From the NCBI RefSeq assembly GCF_003966125.1, contig NZ_RXMA01000001.1:271560-335559 (forward strand): a stretch of DNA of 64,000 nucleotides, read 5' to 3'. How positions within the stretch are numbered: the stretch's first letter is position 1; each line of letters opens with the position of its first letter. Of the stretch, positions 16,954 through 27,224 are shown one piece after another. Under the pieces are notes generated by a model, which did not search any database, was not told the DNA's origin, and worked only from the letters and a program-made list of their open reading frames with translations. The translations under genes were made by a program, and so were the position numbers. This stretch comes from Azospirillum griseum (GTDB taxonomy: Bacteria; Pseudomonadota; Alphaproteobacteria; Azospirillales; Azospirillaceae).

Positions 16954-17253
16954 TCAGTGGATTTTCTGCGAGTCCCCCGCCCCGTTGCGGTAGACGTGGA
17001 CGTAATAGGCGGCCATCGGGTTGTCGTCCAGATAGCGCAACAGCGCCTGTTCCGTGCGCGGTGTTGCACCGCGAATCAGGACTTGCCACGCCGGTTCCAT
17101 CGTCGCCCGCCGGGTGTCGGTGTGCGGCAGCATGATGAAACCGCCCCATTCCGGGCCGAAATCAGCCAGATAGCTTTGGGCGTAATGTTTCATCATGGCG
17201 GCGTCGTTGACGGTGACGTTGGCCATGTTTTCAAAGCACACGCGCAGATCCAT
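16954..17253 (-). CDS. Hypothetical protein, 99 residues
   Basis: Starts at ATG 17253 with GGGGAG just upstream, which makes it a credible small gene. The sequence is mixed alpha/beta with no signal peptide or membrane helix and ends in VYRNGAGDSQKIH. The motif FGPEWGGFIMLPH is distinctive. I do not recognise the family. It is convergent with rarD (56 bp) and lies downstream of the DUF4405 gene on the same strand, separated from it by a hairpin. Confidence 0.65.
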   Translation of the reverse strand: MDLRVCFENMANVTVNDAAMMKHYAQSYLADFGPEWGGFIMLPHTDTRRATMEPAWQVLIRGATPRTEQALLRYLDDNPMAAYYVHVYRNGAGDSQKIH

Positions 17254-17364
17254 CGCCGGTCTCCCCATGCCGGGCCAATCCGGTTGGCTCATCCGGTGGA
17301 CCGGGCGCGTCCGTTGATCGGGGCCGCACCCATCGATCCACACAAACACTCATACAACAAAGAT

Positions 17365-17402
17365 GGGGCCGCTCCCCCCCGTTCGGCAAGTGGGGGCGGC
17401 CC
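17365..17402. terminator. GC-rich hairpin between the 99-residue gene and DUF4405
   Basis: GGGCCGC (17366-17372) pairs with GCGGCCC (17396-17402), extended inward by C-runs and G-runs. No clear T-tract is present. The position just downstream of the DUF4405 stop suggests a minus-strand terminator. Confidence 0.5.
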
Positions 17403-17418
17403 TCATCCCGCGCGTCGA

Positions 17419-17955
17419 TCACGGCGTCTTGCGCGTCGCCAGGATCGACACCACCCCCGCCGCCCCCACGCCCGACCGGGTGCCGATGACCGCCAGGGTC
17501 TCGCCGCTGGCCGCTTCGATGTTCGACGCCTGCAGGCGGGTGATCGCCTCGTCCGGTGACAGACCAAAGGCGGGGGCGGCCGCCGCCAGCGGGGCGCGGG
17601 ACAGCGCGCCGAAAACCGCGCCGGGGTTGACCTGACTCGTCGAGCCGGTCATGCCGGTGAAGATCAGCGACAGCAGCAGGCTGACGGCAAAGGCGGCGAC
17701 GGCGGCGTTGCGCTTCAGATAGGCCAGGAACGCCCCCCAATTCTTCGCCAGATGCCACAGCCCGACCGCCGAAAAGACCACGCTCAGCCATTCGTGGGAA
17801 AAGCGCACCAGACCGGCGTTCCAGTGGAGCAACAGCATCACCCCGGTGATGGTGGACACCACAAAGGTGACGATCGTCACCGGCGTCACGACGTTGCGGG
17901 TGATGGCTTTCCACGCGGTGGGTTTCGACGCCGTGGGTTTGAAGGCGATGGCCAT
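17419..17955 (-). CDS. DUF4405 family membrane protein (cytochrome b561-like)
   Basis: 178 residues. Three hydrophobic helices near residues 15-110 carry histidines in the order TGVMLLLHW, HEWLSVVF and GLWHLAKNW, the pattern of DUF4405 proteins, which are probably haem-b-binding membrane electron carriers. The remaining C-terminal third (PDEAITRLQASNIEAASGETLAVIG) is periplasmic-like and unrecognised. ATG 17955 follows family usage; the frame is open back to 18069. The divergent intergenic region contains repeated TGTAACAG words. A respiratory role is inferred from the family only. Confidence 0.8.
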   Translation of the reverse strand: MAIAFKPTASKPTAWKAITRNVVTPVTIVTFVVSTITGVMLLLHWNAGLVRFSHEWLSVVFSAVGLWHLAKNWGAFLAYLKRNAAVAAFAVSLLLSLIFTGMTGSTSQVNPGAVFGALSRAPLAAAAPAFGLSPDEAITRLQASNIEAASGETLAVIGTRSGVGAAGVVSILATRKTP

Positions 17956-18010
17956 GATGGCGTGTCCTGTGATGAGATCGGTTGTGATGCCCCTCAGGAT
18001 TGTCCACAAT

Positions 18011-18062
18011 TGTAACAGGGGGATGTCCGCTCTCGCGCCGCTGTGCAACAGAGTGTAACAGA
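18011..18062. promoter_or_regulatory. Repeated TGTAACAG words upstream of DUF4405
   Basis: TGTAACAGGG (18011-18020) is followed by a tandem pair TGCAACAGAG and TGTAACAGAG (18043-18062); an ATTGT/ACAAT inverted pair lies at 17999-18010. They sit between the divergent DUF4405 and TPR genes and could bind a regulator of either. No known site is matched. Confidence 0.35.
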
Positions 18063-18127
18063 GACTCACCCCAGCCCGACCGCAGACCCACCCGCTCAGG
18101 CCCCCGCCCGTTCAGGACCGACCGACC

Positions 18128-19867
18128 ATGACCGACACCCTGACCGACGCCCTGCGCCTGCACCAGAGCGGGCGTCTGGCCGAGGCCGCCGACCTCTACG
18201 CCGCCCTTCTGCGCGCCAATCCCCTGCACGCCGACGCGCTGCATCTGCTGGGGATCCTGCGGGCGCAGCAAGGCGGCCCGGTGCGGGACGCGGTGGCCCT
18301 GATCGGGCAAGCGGCGGCGCTGAACCCGACGGCGGCCAGCTATCGCGGCAATCTGGGCAAGGCGGTGCGCGGTGATTGGCCCGCCGCCGCCGCCGGGCTG
18401 CGCGACGCCGGGGATGCCCTCTACGATCACGGCCAGCCGGGGATCGCCGCCCGCGCCTACCGCGCCGCCGCCCTGATCCAACCGGATGACCCGCTCGCCT
18501 GGGGCAACCTGGCGGTGGCGACCCGCGACCAGGGCGCGCCGGGCGACGCCGTGCCTCCGATCCGCCGGGCCAGCGCGCTCGACCCGGCCAACGCCGCCAT
18601 CACCCGGCTGGCGGCCTCGCTGCTGCTCGACGCCCGCCACCCCGCCGCCGACGCCGCGATCCGCCGGGCCATCGCCGACGCGCCCGCCGACGCCGCGCTG
18701 CGCCGCGCGCGCGCCGACGCCGCCAAGATCGCCGGGGATCGTCCTGCCGCCGAAGCCCTCTACCGCACCGCCCTGACGCTCGACCCGGCGGAGGCGACCG
18801 CGTGGTTTCATCTGGGGGTGGTGTTGGGCGACCAGGGGCGGCACGGCGACAGCGTCCCGGCCTACGCCCGCGCGGTGCGGCTGGACCCGGCGGCGGTCGA
18901 TCCGCGCTACAACCTCGCCCACGCCCAGCTCATCACCGGGGATTGGCGGGCGGGGTGGGAGTCCTTCGCCGTCCGCTTCGCGCGCGGCGTCGCCCTGCCC
19001 GCCCACGCCCCGCCGCGCTGGCGGGGGGAGCCGCTGACCGGCCAAACCCTGCTGTTTTACGGGGAACAGGGGCACGGCGACGCCATCCAGATGATCCGCT
19101 ACGCCCCGCTGATCGCGCGGGCCGGTGGCCGGGTGGTGGTGGAATGCCTGCCAGCGCTGGTGCGGCTGTTCGCCGAGGCCCCCGGCGTCAGCGCCGCCGT
19201 GCCGCTGGGCAGCGCGCCCAAGGCTGATTGGCTCTGCCCGATGATGGACGCCCCCGGCCTGTTCGCGACCACGCCCGACCGCTGCCCGAACGCGGTCCCC
19301 TATCTGCGCCCGCCCGCCGACGCCCGCAAGCCCGAGTTGCCGGACGACCCGGCGCGCCTGACCGTCGGGCTGGTGTGGGCGGGCGATCCGCACCGCGACG
19401 ACGCCCGGTGGAGCCACGCCGACACCCGCCGCAGCCTGCCTCTGAGTGGATTCGCCCCGCTGTTCGACCATCCCCGTCTGCGGCTGGTCAGCCTGCAAAA
19501 GGGCAGCGCCGCCGCCCAGGCTGACGCCCCGCCCTTTGCCGGGCGGCTGTGGACGCGCGACATCGCCGCCGCCCGCGATTTCGCCGACACCGCCGCGCTG
19601 GTCCAGCGTCTGGATCTGGTCATCAGCGTCGACACCGCCGTCGCCCATCTGGCCGGGGCGCTGGGGGTTCCGGTGTGGGTGCTGTCGCGCTTTGACGGCT
19701 GTTGGCGCTGGCTGCTCGACCGCGACGACAGCCCGTGGTATCCGACCGTCCGCCTGTTCCGCCAACCGACCTTGGGCGAGGATTGGACCCCGGTTCTGGA
19801 CGCGGTGGCGGCCGCATTGGATGCCGCCGTGGACGCGCTGGTCAGGGCGCGGGCGACGACGCCCTGA
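18128..19867 (+). CDS. TPR protein fused to a GT9-like glycosyltransferase domain
   Basis: 579 residues. The first half (about 1-280) consists of degenerate tetratricopeptide repeats with the W-x-x-L-G-x-x pattern. The second half (about 300-570) resembles ADP-heptose:LPS heptosyltransferase (GT9-like) domains, with [19 protein letters not shown] and the nucleotide-binding [19 protein letters not shown] segment. Such fusions are common in alphaproteobacteria, and their acceptors are generally unknown. No LPS or flagellar genes are adjacent. The 3' end overlaps the convergent kinase gene by 26 bp. Glycosyl transfer is inferred from fold similarity, and the substrate is not predictable. Confidence 0.85.
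   Translation: MTDTLTDALRLHQSGRLAEAADLYAALLRANPLHADALHLLGILRAQQGGPVRDAVALIGQAAALNPTAASYRGNLGKAVRGDWPAAAAGLRDAGDALYDHGQPGIAARAYRAAALIQPDDPLAWGNLAVATRDQGAPGDAVPPIRRASALDPANAAITRLAASLLLDARHPAADAAIRRAIADAPADAALRRARADAAKIAGDRPAAEALYRTALTLDPAEATAWFHLGVVLGDQGRHGDSVPAYARAVRLDPAAVDPRYNLAHAQLITGDWRAGWESFAVRFARGVALPAHAPPRWRGEPLTGQTLLFYGEQGHGDAIQMIRYAPLIARAGGRVVVECLPALVRLFAEAPGVSAAVPLGSAPKADWLCPMMDAPGLFATTPDRCPNAVPYLRPPADARKPELPDDPARLTVGLVWAGDPHRDDARWSHADTRRSLPLSGFAPLFDHPRLRLVSLQKGSAAAQADAPPFAGRLWTRDIAAARDFADTAALVQRLDLVISVDTAVAHLAGALGVPVWVLSRFDGCWRWLLDRDDSPWYPTVRLFRQPTLGEDWTPVLDAVAAALDAAVDALVRARATTP
19842..19867. other. Inverted repeat spanning two overlapping stop codons
   Basis: TCAGGGCG (19842-19849) and CGCCCTGA (19860-19867) form 8-bp arms. 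The first three bases are the kinase stop on the minus strand and the last three are the TPR-glycosyltransferase stop on the plus strand. The hairpin has no T-tract. Confidence 0.6.
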
Positions 19868-22832
19868 TCCAGGCGACCACCCGCGCCAGTTCCCGCCCGA
19901 CGCGTGCCACCATCCCATCCATCCCGTCCAGCCGCCGGTCCACCGCCGCGAGTTCCACCGCGTCGGCGGCGGCGGCCAGATCGCGCGCGCCGACCGTGCG
20001 CGAGGATCCGGCCAGCTTGTGCGCCGCCTGCCGGACGTCGCCCCAATTCCGCGCCGCCAGCGCCTCGCCCAGCCAACGATGGGAGGCTTCGTTCGAGGTG
20101 ATGAACTCACCCAAAAGCTGATGGACGAACTCCAGGTCGCCTTCGAACAGCCCGGCCAGCGCGTCGATGTCCAGCGGCGGGAGGTCCACCGGCGCGGGAA
20201 CCGGTGCGACCGGCTGCGGGTCCGCCGCCGGAGCCGAATCCACGCCCGCCACCGGCGGCAGGAAACGGTCCAGCACCCGGCGCAGTTGGGTCAAATCCAC
20301 CGGCTTGGACAGGCTGTCGTCCATCCCGACGGCCAAACACTTCTGCAACTCGTCCTCCAGCGCGTTGGCGGTGACGGCCGCGATGGGGATGCGGCGGCCG
20401 TCGCCCGCCCGCGCCTCCTCGGCGCGGATGGCGCGGGTCAGTTCAAACCCGTCCATCACCGGCATCTGGCAATCGGTCAGCAACAGCCCGTAACGCCCGT
20501 TGCGCCACATCGCCAGTGCCTCCGCGCCATCCTCCGCCATCTCCATGGCATGGCCCAGCATCGCCAATTGCCGCTGGATGACCAGACGGTTGGTCGGGTG
20601 ATCCTCCGCCACCAGGATCAAGCGGCCGTGCGCCCGCGCCTCCTCCACCGTCGGCGGACGGATGGACGGCAACGCCGCAGGAATGGCGGACGAGTCGGGC
20701 GCTTCCACCGGGGCCACCCGCCCCGCCGCCGCCAGCACGGCACGGACCAGATGGGACCGCCGCACCGGGCGGTTGATCCCCGCGCTGTCCGCCGGGGCCA
20801 CATCGCCCGGCCCGCACAGCACGACCCGCCCCCGCACCCGACCGCGCGGATCGCCGTTCAAAGGCCGCGTGTCCACCCCTGCGTCCATCACCACCACGTC
20901 ACAGGCGGCGTTGGGCAACAGGATGTTCAAGGCGGTGGCGGCGTCGGGGGCGTCGACCACCAGGGCACCGTCGCTGTTCAGATAACGGGCGAGGAAGCCG
21001 CGTTCCGCATCGTCCGGGATCAGCAACAGCACGCTGACACCGGCCAGCGGCGGCTCGACCTCGACCACCGTTTCCTCGGCGGGCAGAGCGGCCGACACGG
21101 TGAACCAGAAGGTGGAACCGGCCCCCGGCGCGCTGGACACGCCGATCTCGCCCCCCATCAATTCGGCCAGGCGGCGGCAGATCGACAGGCCAAGGCCGGT
21201 TCCGCCAAAGCGCCGGGTGGTGGACGCCTCCGCCTGGGTGAAGGGGTGGAACAGGCGGGCCTGATCCTCGGGCGCGATGCCGATGCCGGTGTCGGTCACG
21301 GCCACCCGGATGCCCACGCGGTCGCCGTCGAAGCGGGCCAGCTCCGCCTTGACCGTCACCGACCCGCTGGGGGTGAATTTCACCGCGTTGCCGGTGATGT
21401 TGAACAGCACCTGCCGGATGCGCACCGGATCACCCAGCACCAGCGGCGGCAGATCGGGATCGACGAAGGTTTTCAGCGACAGGCCCTTGTCGCGGGCACC
21501 GGGGGCCAACGTGTCGGCCACCCCCTCGACCACCGCCGCCAGCGAAACGGGAACACGCTCCAGATCCAGCCGCCCGGCCTCGATCTTCGAAAAATCGAGG
21601 ATGTCGTTGATGATGGTCAGCAGCGCGCCCGCCGAATCGCGGACCACATCCACCAACTCGCGCTGGTCGGTGGTCAGGCTGGTGTGTTCCAGCAGCTCCA
21701 ACATGCCCTGGACACCGTTCATCGGCGTGCGGATCTCGTGGCTCATGGTGGCCAGGAACAGGGATTTCGCCTGATTGGCCGCTTCGGCTTCGGCCCGCGC
21801 CGTCTCCGCCGCGTCGGTGGCGGCAACCAGATCGCGGGTGCGGTCCTCCACCTGCTGCTCCAGGCTGCGGTTCAGCTCGGTCAGCTCCTCGTAAAGCTGC
21901 ACATTGTCGAAACCGACCGCGACCTTGGAACAGAAAACCTCCATCAGCCGCCGCTCGTCCGCCGACAGCGCCCGCCGGTGGTTGAGATAGAAGGCCGTCT
22001 TGTGCCCCAGGGAGCCGGAGCGGAAGACCAGCACGCTGTGCGCCCGTTCGTACCGGTTCCGCCCGTCGGCCAGCGCGTCGCGCAGCAGGGACACCGCCGT
22101 CTCGGGCAGCACCGTGGCCAGGGGTCTCCCCACCGCCGTGGCGTATTGCCCGGCCCCGCCGAGAAACCGGGGGTTGCCGGTCTGCCCCGCGCAGCCGCTG
22201 ACGAGCGCCACCCCGTCGCCCAGCGGGCAGACATCAACCAGTTGCGCCACCGCGTCGTCGACAAAGGCCGCCATCGTCCGCTTGTCGAGCAGGGAGGAGG
22301 AGGCCTCCAGGATCCGCTCCAACCCTTCGCGGTGATCCTCGATGGCGGAAATGTCCTGATAGCCGCGCAGGGCGGCGACGACGGAGGTGAACAGCTTTTG
22401 CGCCGTCAACTCGGTCTTGGATTTGTAATCGTTGATGTCGTAGCTGAGGATGACGTCGCGTTCCGGGGCCTGGCCCGGTTGGCCGGTGCGCAGGATGATG
22501 CGGACGCGGCGGTTGTTCAGCTCGCTGCGGATGTGGCGGACCAGCCGCAAGCCGGCGTCGTCGGATTCCATCACCACGTCGAGCAGCACCACGGCGATGG
22601 CCGGGTTGTCGCGCAGCACCGCGCGCGCCTCCGCCGCCGTGCCCGCCGACAGGAACTGCGCCGGGCGACCTTCGAAGGTGAAGCCGCGCAGCACCATCTT
22701 GGTGGTGGCGTGGATGGCCGGATCGTCATCGACGATCAGGATGACCCAGGGTTCGACCGGCTCCGGTTCCGGAGCGGCGACAGCGGCGTCAACCGTCGGC
22801 TCTTCGTCGGCGAACAGAAACTCGTCGCTCAT
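19842..22832 (-). CDS. Hybrid sensor kinase: receiver-DUF3369-HisKA-HATPase-receiver-receiver-Hpt
   Basis: 996 residues. Order: receiver 1 (about 28-155, Asp85), DUF3369 (about 160-315), coiled-coil linker, HisKA with His365 in [11 protein letters not shown], HATPase_c with N478 and N482 and the DTGIGI and GGTGLGLS boxes, a second receiver-like domain (about 597-705) that lacks a clear phosphoacceptor context, an intact receiver (about 737-857, Asp787, Lys843), and a C-terminal Hpt domain with His938 in AAHKLAG. There is no membrane segment, so it is a cytosolic multistep phosphorelay whose input is itself a receiver plus DUF3369. No DNA-binding output regulator is adjacent. ATG 22832 begins just ahead of the first receiver; the frame is open far upstream. 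Confidence 0.92.
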   Translation of the reverse strand: MSDEFLFADEEPTVDAAVAAPEPEPVEPWVILIVDDDPAIHATTKMVLRGFTFEGRPAQFLSAGTAAEARAVLRDNPAIAVVLLDVVMESDDAGLRLVRHIRSELNNRRVRIILRTGQPGQAPERDVILSYDINDYKSKTELTAQKLFTSVVAALRGYQDISAIEDHREGLERILEASSSLLDKRTMAAFVDDAVAQLVDVCPLGDGVALVSGCAGQTGNPRFLGGAGQYATAVGRPLATVLPETAVSLLRDALADGRNRYERAHSVLVFRSGSLGHKTAFYLNHRRALSADERRLMEVFCSKVAVGFDNVQLYEELTELNRSLEQQVEDRTRDLVAATDAAETARAEAEAANQAKSLFLATMSHEIRTPMNGVQGMLELLEHTSLTTDQRELVDVVRDSAGALLTIINDILDFSKIEAGRLDLERVPVSLAAVVEGVADTLAPGARDKGLSLKTFVDPDLPPLVLGDPVRIRQVLFNITGNAVKFTPSGSVTVKAELARFDGDRVGIRVAVTDTGIGIAPEDQARLFHPFTQAEASTTRRFGGTGLGLSICRRLAELMGGEIGVSSAPGAGSTFWFTVSAALPAEETVVEVEPPLAGVSVLLLIPDDAERGFLARYLNSDGALVVDAPDAATALNILLPNAACDVVVMDAGVDTRPLNGDPRGRVRGRVVLCGPGDVAPADSAGINRPVRRSHLVRAVLAAAGRVAPVEAPDSSAIPAALPSIRPPTVEEARAHGRLILVAEDHPTNRLVIQRQLAMLGHAMEMAEDGAEALAMWRNGRYGLLLTDCQMPVMDGFELTRAIRAEEARAGDGRRIPIAAVTANALEDELQKCLAVGMDDSLSKPVDLTQLRRVLDRFLPPVAGVDSAPAADPQPVAPVPAPVDLPPLDIDALAGLFEGDLEFVHQLLGEFITSNEASHRWLGEALAARNWGDVRQAAHKLAGSSRTVGARDLAAAADAVELAAVDRRLDGMDGMVARVGRELARVVAWIRASSPAP

Positions 22833-23006
22833 CCCCACCCCCGCCCCACCGCCAGCAGCGTCCCGCGCGGCGACGATACCACAGCGGGCCAAGCCGGTGC
22901 CAGTCGCCCCCCGCCCGCAAGGCAACCCACGGAAAGGATGGATTTGCGGTTCCGCAACCGCCATGGTGGGGTCCGACCCATCTCCTTCCCGACCCAGCCG
23001 CCCGCC

Positions 23007-23849
23007 ATGAATTTGTTGAGCTGCATCCACGACACCGCCCCGATCATCGAGGCCAAGGATTCCGATCTGGGCGACCTGTTCCCGCCGGGGTTCCTCGATC
23101 TGTACGAGGTGCACAGCTACCGCAACGCCGCCCGCATCCTGGCTCACGCCTGCCCGGCGGAGTTTGCGGAGATCACCGCCCGGCTGATGGCCTTCCGCAT
23201 CCGCACCGAGGACATCGTGGCGGCGGGCGGCAACAAATCGCAGATCGCCAAGTCGATGGAACAGATGCTCAACCCGCTGGGCTGGAACGAGACGCGGATT
23301 CGCGGCGACCTGTTCATCACCAAGATGATCGTCACCCACGAGGAAAAGCGGCGGATCGCGGGCAAGAACCGGGGCCAGACGGTGACGGAACAGCGCCAGC
23401 ACGACGAGATTTACAAGGTGCAGGGCTTCATCGACGGCCACAAGATCGACTTCGTCAAAGGCCGCGTCGCCTTCGATCTGGAATGGAACAGCAAGGACCA
23501 GACCTTTGACCGCGACCTCTACGCCGCCCGCACCTTCTACGAATGCGGCATCGTCAGCGCCGGTGTGCTGCTGACCCGCAGCGCCGAACTCGCCCCCCTG
23601 TTCACCGAGGTGGCGCGCCGGGTCGAGATGAAGAATTTCCAGAACAAATACGGCTCCAGCACCACCTGGATGAAAAAGCTGCTCTACCGGCTGGACGCCG
23701 GTCGCGGCGGCGGCTGCCCCATCCTGGCGCTGGGCATCCGCCCGGCGGTGGTGTCGGATTTCGACGACTGGAAGGCCCGCCACCCGGTGATCCGCCACGC
23801 CGTGTCCCTGGACATCGACGGGCACGACGACGAGGACGAGATGGGGTGA
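23007..23849 (+). CDS. BglII/BstYI-like type II restriction endonuclease, solitary
   Basis: 280 residues. The C-terminal half matches the BglII family pattern: [21 protein letters not shown] followed by [28 protein letters not shown] and [11 protein letters not shown]. BglII uses Asp84, Glu93 and Gln95; here the same spacing is D148, D157 and E159, so the core is present with a conservative change at the middle position. No DNA methyltransferase is adjacent, so this is either an orphan enzyme, a modification-dependent nuclease or a domesticated family member. Starts at 23007 or at ATG 22938; neither has an ideal ribosome-binding site. Its codon use looks like that of its neighbours. Confidence 0.75.
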   Translation: MNLLSCIHDTAPIIEAKDSDLGDLFPPGFLDLYEVHSYRNAARILAHACPAEFAEITARLMAFRIRTEDIVAAGGNKSQIAKSMEQMLNPLGWNETRIRGDLFITKMIVTHEEKRRIAGKNRGQTVTEQRQHDEIYKVQGFIDGHKIDFVKGRVAFDLEWNSKDQTFDRDLYAARTFYECGIVSAGVLLTRSAELAPLFTEVARRVEMKNFQNKYGSSTTWMKKLLYRLDAGRGGGCPILALGIRPAVVSDFDDWKARHPVIRHAVSLDIDGHDDEDEMG

Positions 23850-23938
23850 CGCCAACCGAAACGCCCGCGTCTCCCACAACGCAGCTTCTGCGTTGATCCA
23901 ACGCCTTTCACCTCACGCAATCGATCAGGACAAAGCCT

Positions 23939-24499
23939 ATGGACCGCAGCACCTCAGGCAACACGGCCACCGCAGTCCCGTCCCGCGCCTCCGCCCTGGA
24001 AACGCTGCGGATGCTCGTGCGTTACAAGGCGTGGGCGAATGACCTGACCTTCACCGGCGTTCAGGCCTTGCCCGACGGGGAAGCCACCCGCCAGCGCCCG
24101 ACCCGCTTTGGCAACATGGTGCACACGCTGAACCATGTGTTTGTCGTCGATGACATTTTCAGGCATCACCTGGAGGGGCGCAAACACGGCTACACCGCCC
24201 GCAACACCGAAGAAACGCCCCCGCTGGACACCCTGTGGCGGGCGGTCCAGGAGATGGATCGCTGGTACATCGATCAGGTTGATTCCTGGACGGAAACGGA
24301 TTTGGCCGCGCTGATCCGTTTCACATTCGTGGGCGGCGGCGACGGTGCCATGACCCGCGAAGAGATCGTTCTCCACGTCGTCAACCACGGCACCTACCAC
24401 CGTGGCTTTGTCGGCGACATGATGTATCAGGTTCCCGCCATGCCCGCGTCCAACGATCTGCCGGTGTTCCTGCGGGACGTGTACCGGAAGGATCGCTGA
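23939..24499 (+). CDS. DinB-family protein
   Basis: 186 residues, four-helix DinB fold. The candidate metal-binding histidines are in MVHTLNHVFVVDDIF and in LHVVNHGTYHRGFVGDMM near the C-terminus. DinB-like proteins include thiol-dependent S-transferases and many of unknown role; a nearby glutathione synthesis gene (gshA, convergent) is suggestive but not proof. The N-terminal 20 residues are probably disordered. The last residues form VFLRDVYRK. Confidence 0.88.
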   Translation: MDRSTSGNTATAVPSRASALETLRMLVRYKAWANDLTFTGVQALPDGEATRQRPTRFGNMVHTLNHVFVVDDIFRHHLEGRKHGYTARNTEETPPLDTLWRAVQEMDRWYIDQVDSWTETDLAALIRFTFVGGGDGAMTREEIVLHVVNHGTYHRGFVGDMMYQVPAMPASNDLPVFLRDVYRKDR

Positions 24500-24505
24500 A
24501 AACCG

Positions 24506-24549
24506 CGCGGCACGGATGACAGGCAACTGTCTGCGTCATCCGTGCCGCG
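24506..24549. terminator. Bidirectional hairpin between dinB and gshA
   Basis: Perfect 15-bp arms (24506-24520 and 24535-24549) with a 14-base loop, placed between convergent genes. No T-tract in either direction, but position and stem length suggest termination or mRNA end protection. Confidence 0.7.
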
Positions 24550-24578
24550 AGTGCCCACAATGGGGCATTGTGGTTCGT

Positions 24579-25943
24579 TCAGTAGGCAAACTCCGTGAAC
24601 ACCGGATCGACCGAGCCAGCCCAGGCCCCGTTGAACCGGGCCAGCAACTCGTCCGCCGGGCTGCGGTTGTCGCGCAGGATGGCGTCGAGTGTGTCGAGGT
24701 AGCGGCTTTCGTCCTGCCCGGCCCCGTTCAGGCGGGCGCGGCGGGTCAGGCCGCTGCGGGCGATGGCCAGCGTTTCCAGGGCGACGTCGCGCACCGTCCG
24801 GTCGCGGAAGGGGGTGCGCAGTCCGTGGCGCGGCACCTCGGCGCGCAGGCTGGCGCGCTCCGCCGTCGTCCAGCCCTTCACCAGATCCCACGCGGCGTCG
24901 AGTGCCGCGTCATCGTACAGCAGACCAACCCACAGGGCCGACAGGGCGCACAGGTTGGGCAGGCTGCCGGCGTCGGCCCCGCGCATCTCCAGATACTTCT
25001 TGAGCCGGACCTCCGGGAAGGCGGTGGTCGTGTGGTCGGCCCAATCGGTCAGCAGCGGCGTTTCACCCGGCAGGGCGGGCAGCGTGCCATTCAGGAAATC
25101 GACGAAGGACTGACCCGACGCGTCGATGTAGGCTCCGTCGCGGTAGACGAAATACATCGGCGTCTTCAGCAGATAATCGACGTAGCGTTCAAAGCCGAAA
25201 CCGTCTTCGAAAACGAACGGGATGTCGCCGGTGCGGTCGGGATCGGTGTCGGTCCATATGTGGCTGCGGAAGCTCTGGAAACCGTTCGGCTTGCCTTCGG
25301 TGAAGGGCGAGTTGGCGAACAGGGCCGTCGCGATCGGCTGCAAGGCCAGCGACACGCGGAACTTTTTCACCATGTCGGCTTCGGACGCGAAATCGAGATT
25401 CACCTGAACCGTGCAGGTGCGCGTCATCATGTCCAGCCCCAGCGAACCGACCTTGGGCATGTAGTTGCGCATGATGACGTAGCGGCCCTTGGGCATCCAC
25501 GGGATGTCATCGCGCGTCCATTTGGGTTGGAAGCCCAAGCCCATCATGGCGATGCCCAGCTCCGCCCCGACCGCGCCCACCTGGGCCAGATGCTGGGACA
25601 GTTCAGCGTGGGTTTCGTGCAGGGTCTCCAGCGGCGCGCCCGACAGCTCCACCTGTCCGCCCGGCTCCAGCGTGATGTTCGCCATGCCATCGACGAGCGC
25701 GATGATGTTGCCCTTCTCCTCCACCGGGGTCCAGCCGAAGCGGGTCAGGCGGGTCAGCAGCTCGCGGATGCCGTCCGGCCCGTCATAGGGCAGCGGGCGG
25801 TGGTCGGCGACGCGGTAGGCGAATTTCTCGTGCTCGGTCCCGATGCGCCAGGCCGAGGCGGGTTTGCACCCCGATTCGAGATAGGCGACCAGTTGGCGGC
25901 GGTCGGTGATCGGTTCACCGCGCGTTGTCGGGGGTGCGGACAT
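24579..25943 (-). CDS. gshA: Glutamate-cysteine ligase, plant/alphaproteobacterial type
   Basis: 454 residues. It catalyses ATP-dependent joining of glutamate and cysteine, the first step of glutathione synthesis. The IGTEHEKF start motif, [23 protein letters not shown] and [17 protein letters not shown] are typical of the GCS2-like family shared by plants and alphaproteobacteria rather than the E. coli GshA type. The C-terminus ends PVFTEFAY. rsmE lies 30 bp upstream in the same direction, so the two may be co-transcribed. gshB is not in the window. Confidence 0.95.
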   Translation of the reverse strand: MSAPPTTRGEPITDRRQLVAYLESGCKPASAWRIGTEHEKFAYRVADHRPLPYDGPDGIRELLTRLTRFGWTPVEEKGNIIALVDGMANITLEPGGQVELSGAPLETLHETHAELSQHLAQVGAVGAELGIAMMGLGFQPKWTRDDIPWMPKGRYVIMRNYMPKVGSLGLDMMTRTCTVQVNLDFASEADMVKKFRVSLALQPIATALFANSPFTEGKPNGFQSFRSHIWTDTDPDRTGDIPFVFEDGFGFERYVDYLLKTPMYFVYRDGAYIDASGQSFVDFLNGTLPALPGETPLLTDWADHTTTAFPEVRLKKYLEMRGADAGSLPNLCALSALWVGLLYDDAALDAAWDLVKGWTTAERASLRAEVPRHGLRTPFRDRTVRDVALETLAIARSGLTRRARLNGAGQDESRYLDTLDAILRDNRSPADELLARFNGAWAGSVDPVFTEFAY

Positions 25944-25973
25944 GGAAACTCCCGCAGAAAGGTGACTCTGATG

Positions 25974-26774
25974 TCAGGCCGTCGGTTCGGCTGACGAACG
26001 GAAAGGCGGTCGTGTGTCACCGCCGTCGGCCGTCCAATCCCCGGACAGGGATTGCCAGCAAGCCAGCGCCGCCACAACCGCCGTGTCGGCCCGCAGGATG
26101 CGCGGCCCCAAACCCACCGGAACAACAAAGGGAAGTTTCCCCAGTTCGTCAAGTTCGGACTGGTCGAACCCCCCCTCCGGCCCGATCAGCACCGCCGCCG
26201 GGCAGGGTCCCGTGGCGCGCATGGCCTCGGCGATCGGGCGGGCGGTCCCGGCCTCCGCGCACAGGAACAGCTTGCGGTCCGTCGGCCAATCGGCCAGCGC
26301 GCGGAACAGGGGCAGCGGCTCGGTCAGGTCGGGCACGCTCAGGCGTTCGCACTGTTCGGCGGCCTCGACGGCGTTGGCGCGCAGGCGGTCGCTGTTCACC
26401 CGGTTGGGGTCAGTGCGGCGGGTGAAGACCGGCATCAGGCGCGACACGCCCATTTCGGTCGCCTTTTCCGCCACGAAATCGATGCGCCCCTTTTTCAGCG
26501 GGGCGAACAGCAGCCACAGATCGGGCGATCCGCTTTGCGGGCGGCGCTGCTCGACGACGGTCAGCGAGCACCAGCCCTTGCCGAATCCGTCGATCACCGC
26601 GCGCCATTCGCCGTCGCGCCCGTTGAACACCGCCACCGCATCGCCCCGATCAAGCCGCAGGACGTGGCGCAGGAAATGCGCCCGCTCATGATCCAGCCCG
26701 ACCGACTGGTCGGCGGCCAGCGGGCTGTCCACATAGAGGCGGGTGCGGACGGGGCTTTGCGACGGTTCGGTCAT
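25974..26774 (-). CDS. rsmE: 16S rRNA (uracil1498-N3)-methyltransferase
   Basis: 266 residues: an N-terminal PUA-like domain (RTRLYVD, HERAHFLRHVLRL) followed by a SPOUT methyltransferase domain with the knot motifs AEKATEMGVSRL, IGPEGGFDQSELDEL and LGPRILRADTAVVAAL. RsmE methylates U1498 of 16S rRNA using SAM. ATG 26774 has AAGGG upstream; the frame is open to 26807. The last 15 residues are an extension with no family counterpart. It precedes gshA. Confidence 0.95.
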   Translation of the reverse strand: MTEPSQSPVRTRLYVDSPLAADQSVGLDHERAHFLRHVLRLDRGDAVAVFNGRDGEWRAVIDGFGKGWCSLTVVEQRRPQSGSPDLWLLFAPLKKGRIDFVAEKATEMGVSRLMPVFTRRTDPNRVNSDRLRANAVEAAEQCERLSVPDLTEPLPLFRALADWPTDRKLFLCAEAGTARPIAEAMRATGPCPAAVLIGPEGGFDQSELDELGKLPFVVPVGLGPRILRADTAVVAALACWQSLSGDWTADGGDTRPPFRSSAEPTA

Positions 26775-26828
26775 GACATCCCTTTTACGCGGTCTCGCGA
26801 CCGCCATTGTGACGATCCGCGACGCGAA

Positions 26829-27224
26829 TCAGCCTTGGCCCGCCAGACGGTCGATGTGGGTGCGCAGCTCCGCCGGGGCGACCGGCTTGTGCAGCACGGT
26901 CAAGCCATCGCTCTGCGCGGCGGCGACCAGATCGGCCCCGGCGTCGCCGGTCAGGATGATGGCGGGAACCGACGCGCCGCACAGGGCGCGGATCGCCCGC
27001 ACCGTCTCCACCCCCGACAGGCCGTGCAGGCGGTAATCGGAAATGATGACGCAAGGCGTGGGCAGCGGTGAGCGCGCGCGCAAAGCCGCCAGCGCCCCCG
27101 CCCCGGTGTCGGCGGCGATGACGCCATAGCCCCAGCTGTCCAGCATCATTTCCATGCCGGTCAGGATGATGGCGTCGTCGTCGATCATGATGGCCAGCCG
27201 GTCGGGCGCGGTGTCCAGGGTCAT
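26829..27224 (-). CDS. Single-domain response regulator
   Basis: 131 residues that form a receiver domain only. The acidic cluster IDDD is near residues 14-17, the phosphoacceptor is the Asp in IISDYRLHG, and LTGD and LHKPVAP supply the Thr and Lys switch positions. It has no output domain, so it acts as a phosphate shuttle or sink, or by protein contact. No kinase is adjacent; the hybrid kinase at 19842-22832 is the only histidine kinase in the window and is a possible but unsupported partner. ATG 27224 lacks a good ribosome-binding site; the frame is open to 27281. Confidence 0.85.
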   Translation of the reverse strand: MTLDTAPDRLAIMIDDDAIILTGMEMMLDSWGYGVIAADTGAGALAALRARSPLPTPCVIISDYRLHGLSGVETVRAIRALCGASVPAIILTGDAGADLVAAAQSDGLTVLHKPVAPAELRTHIDRLAGQG

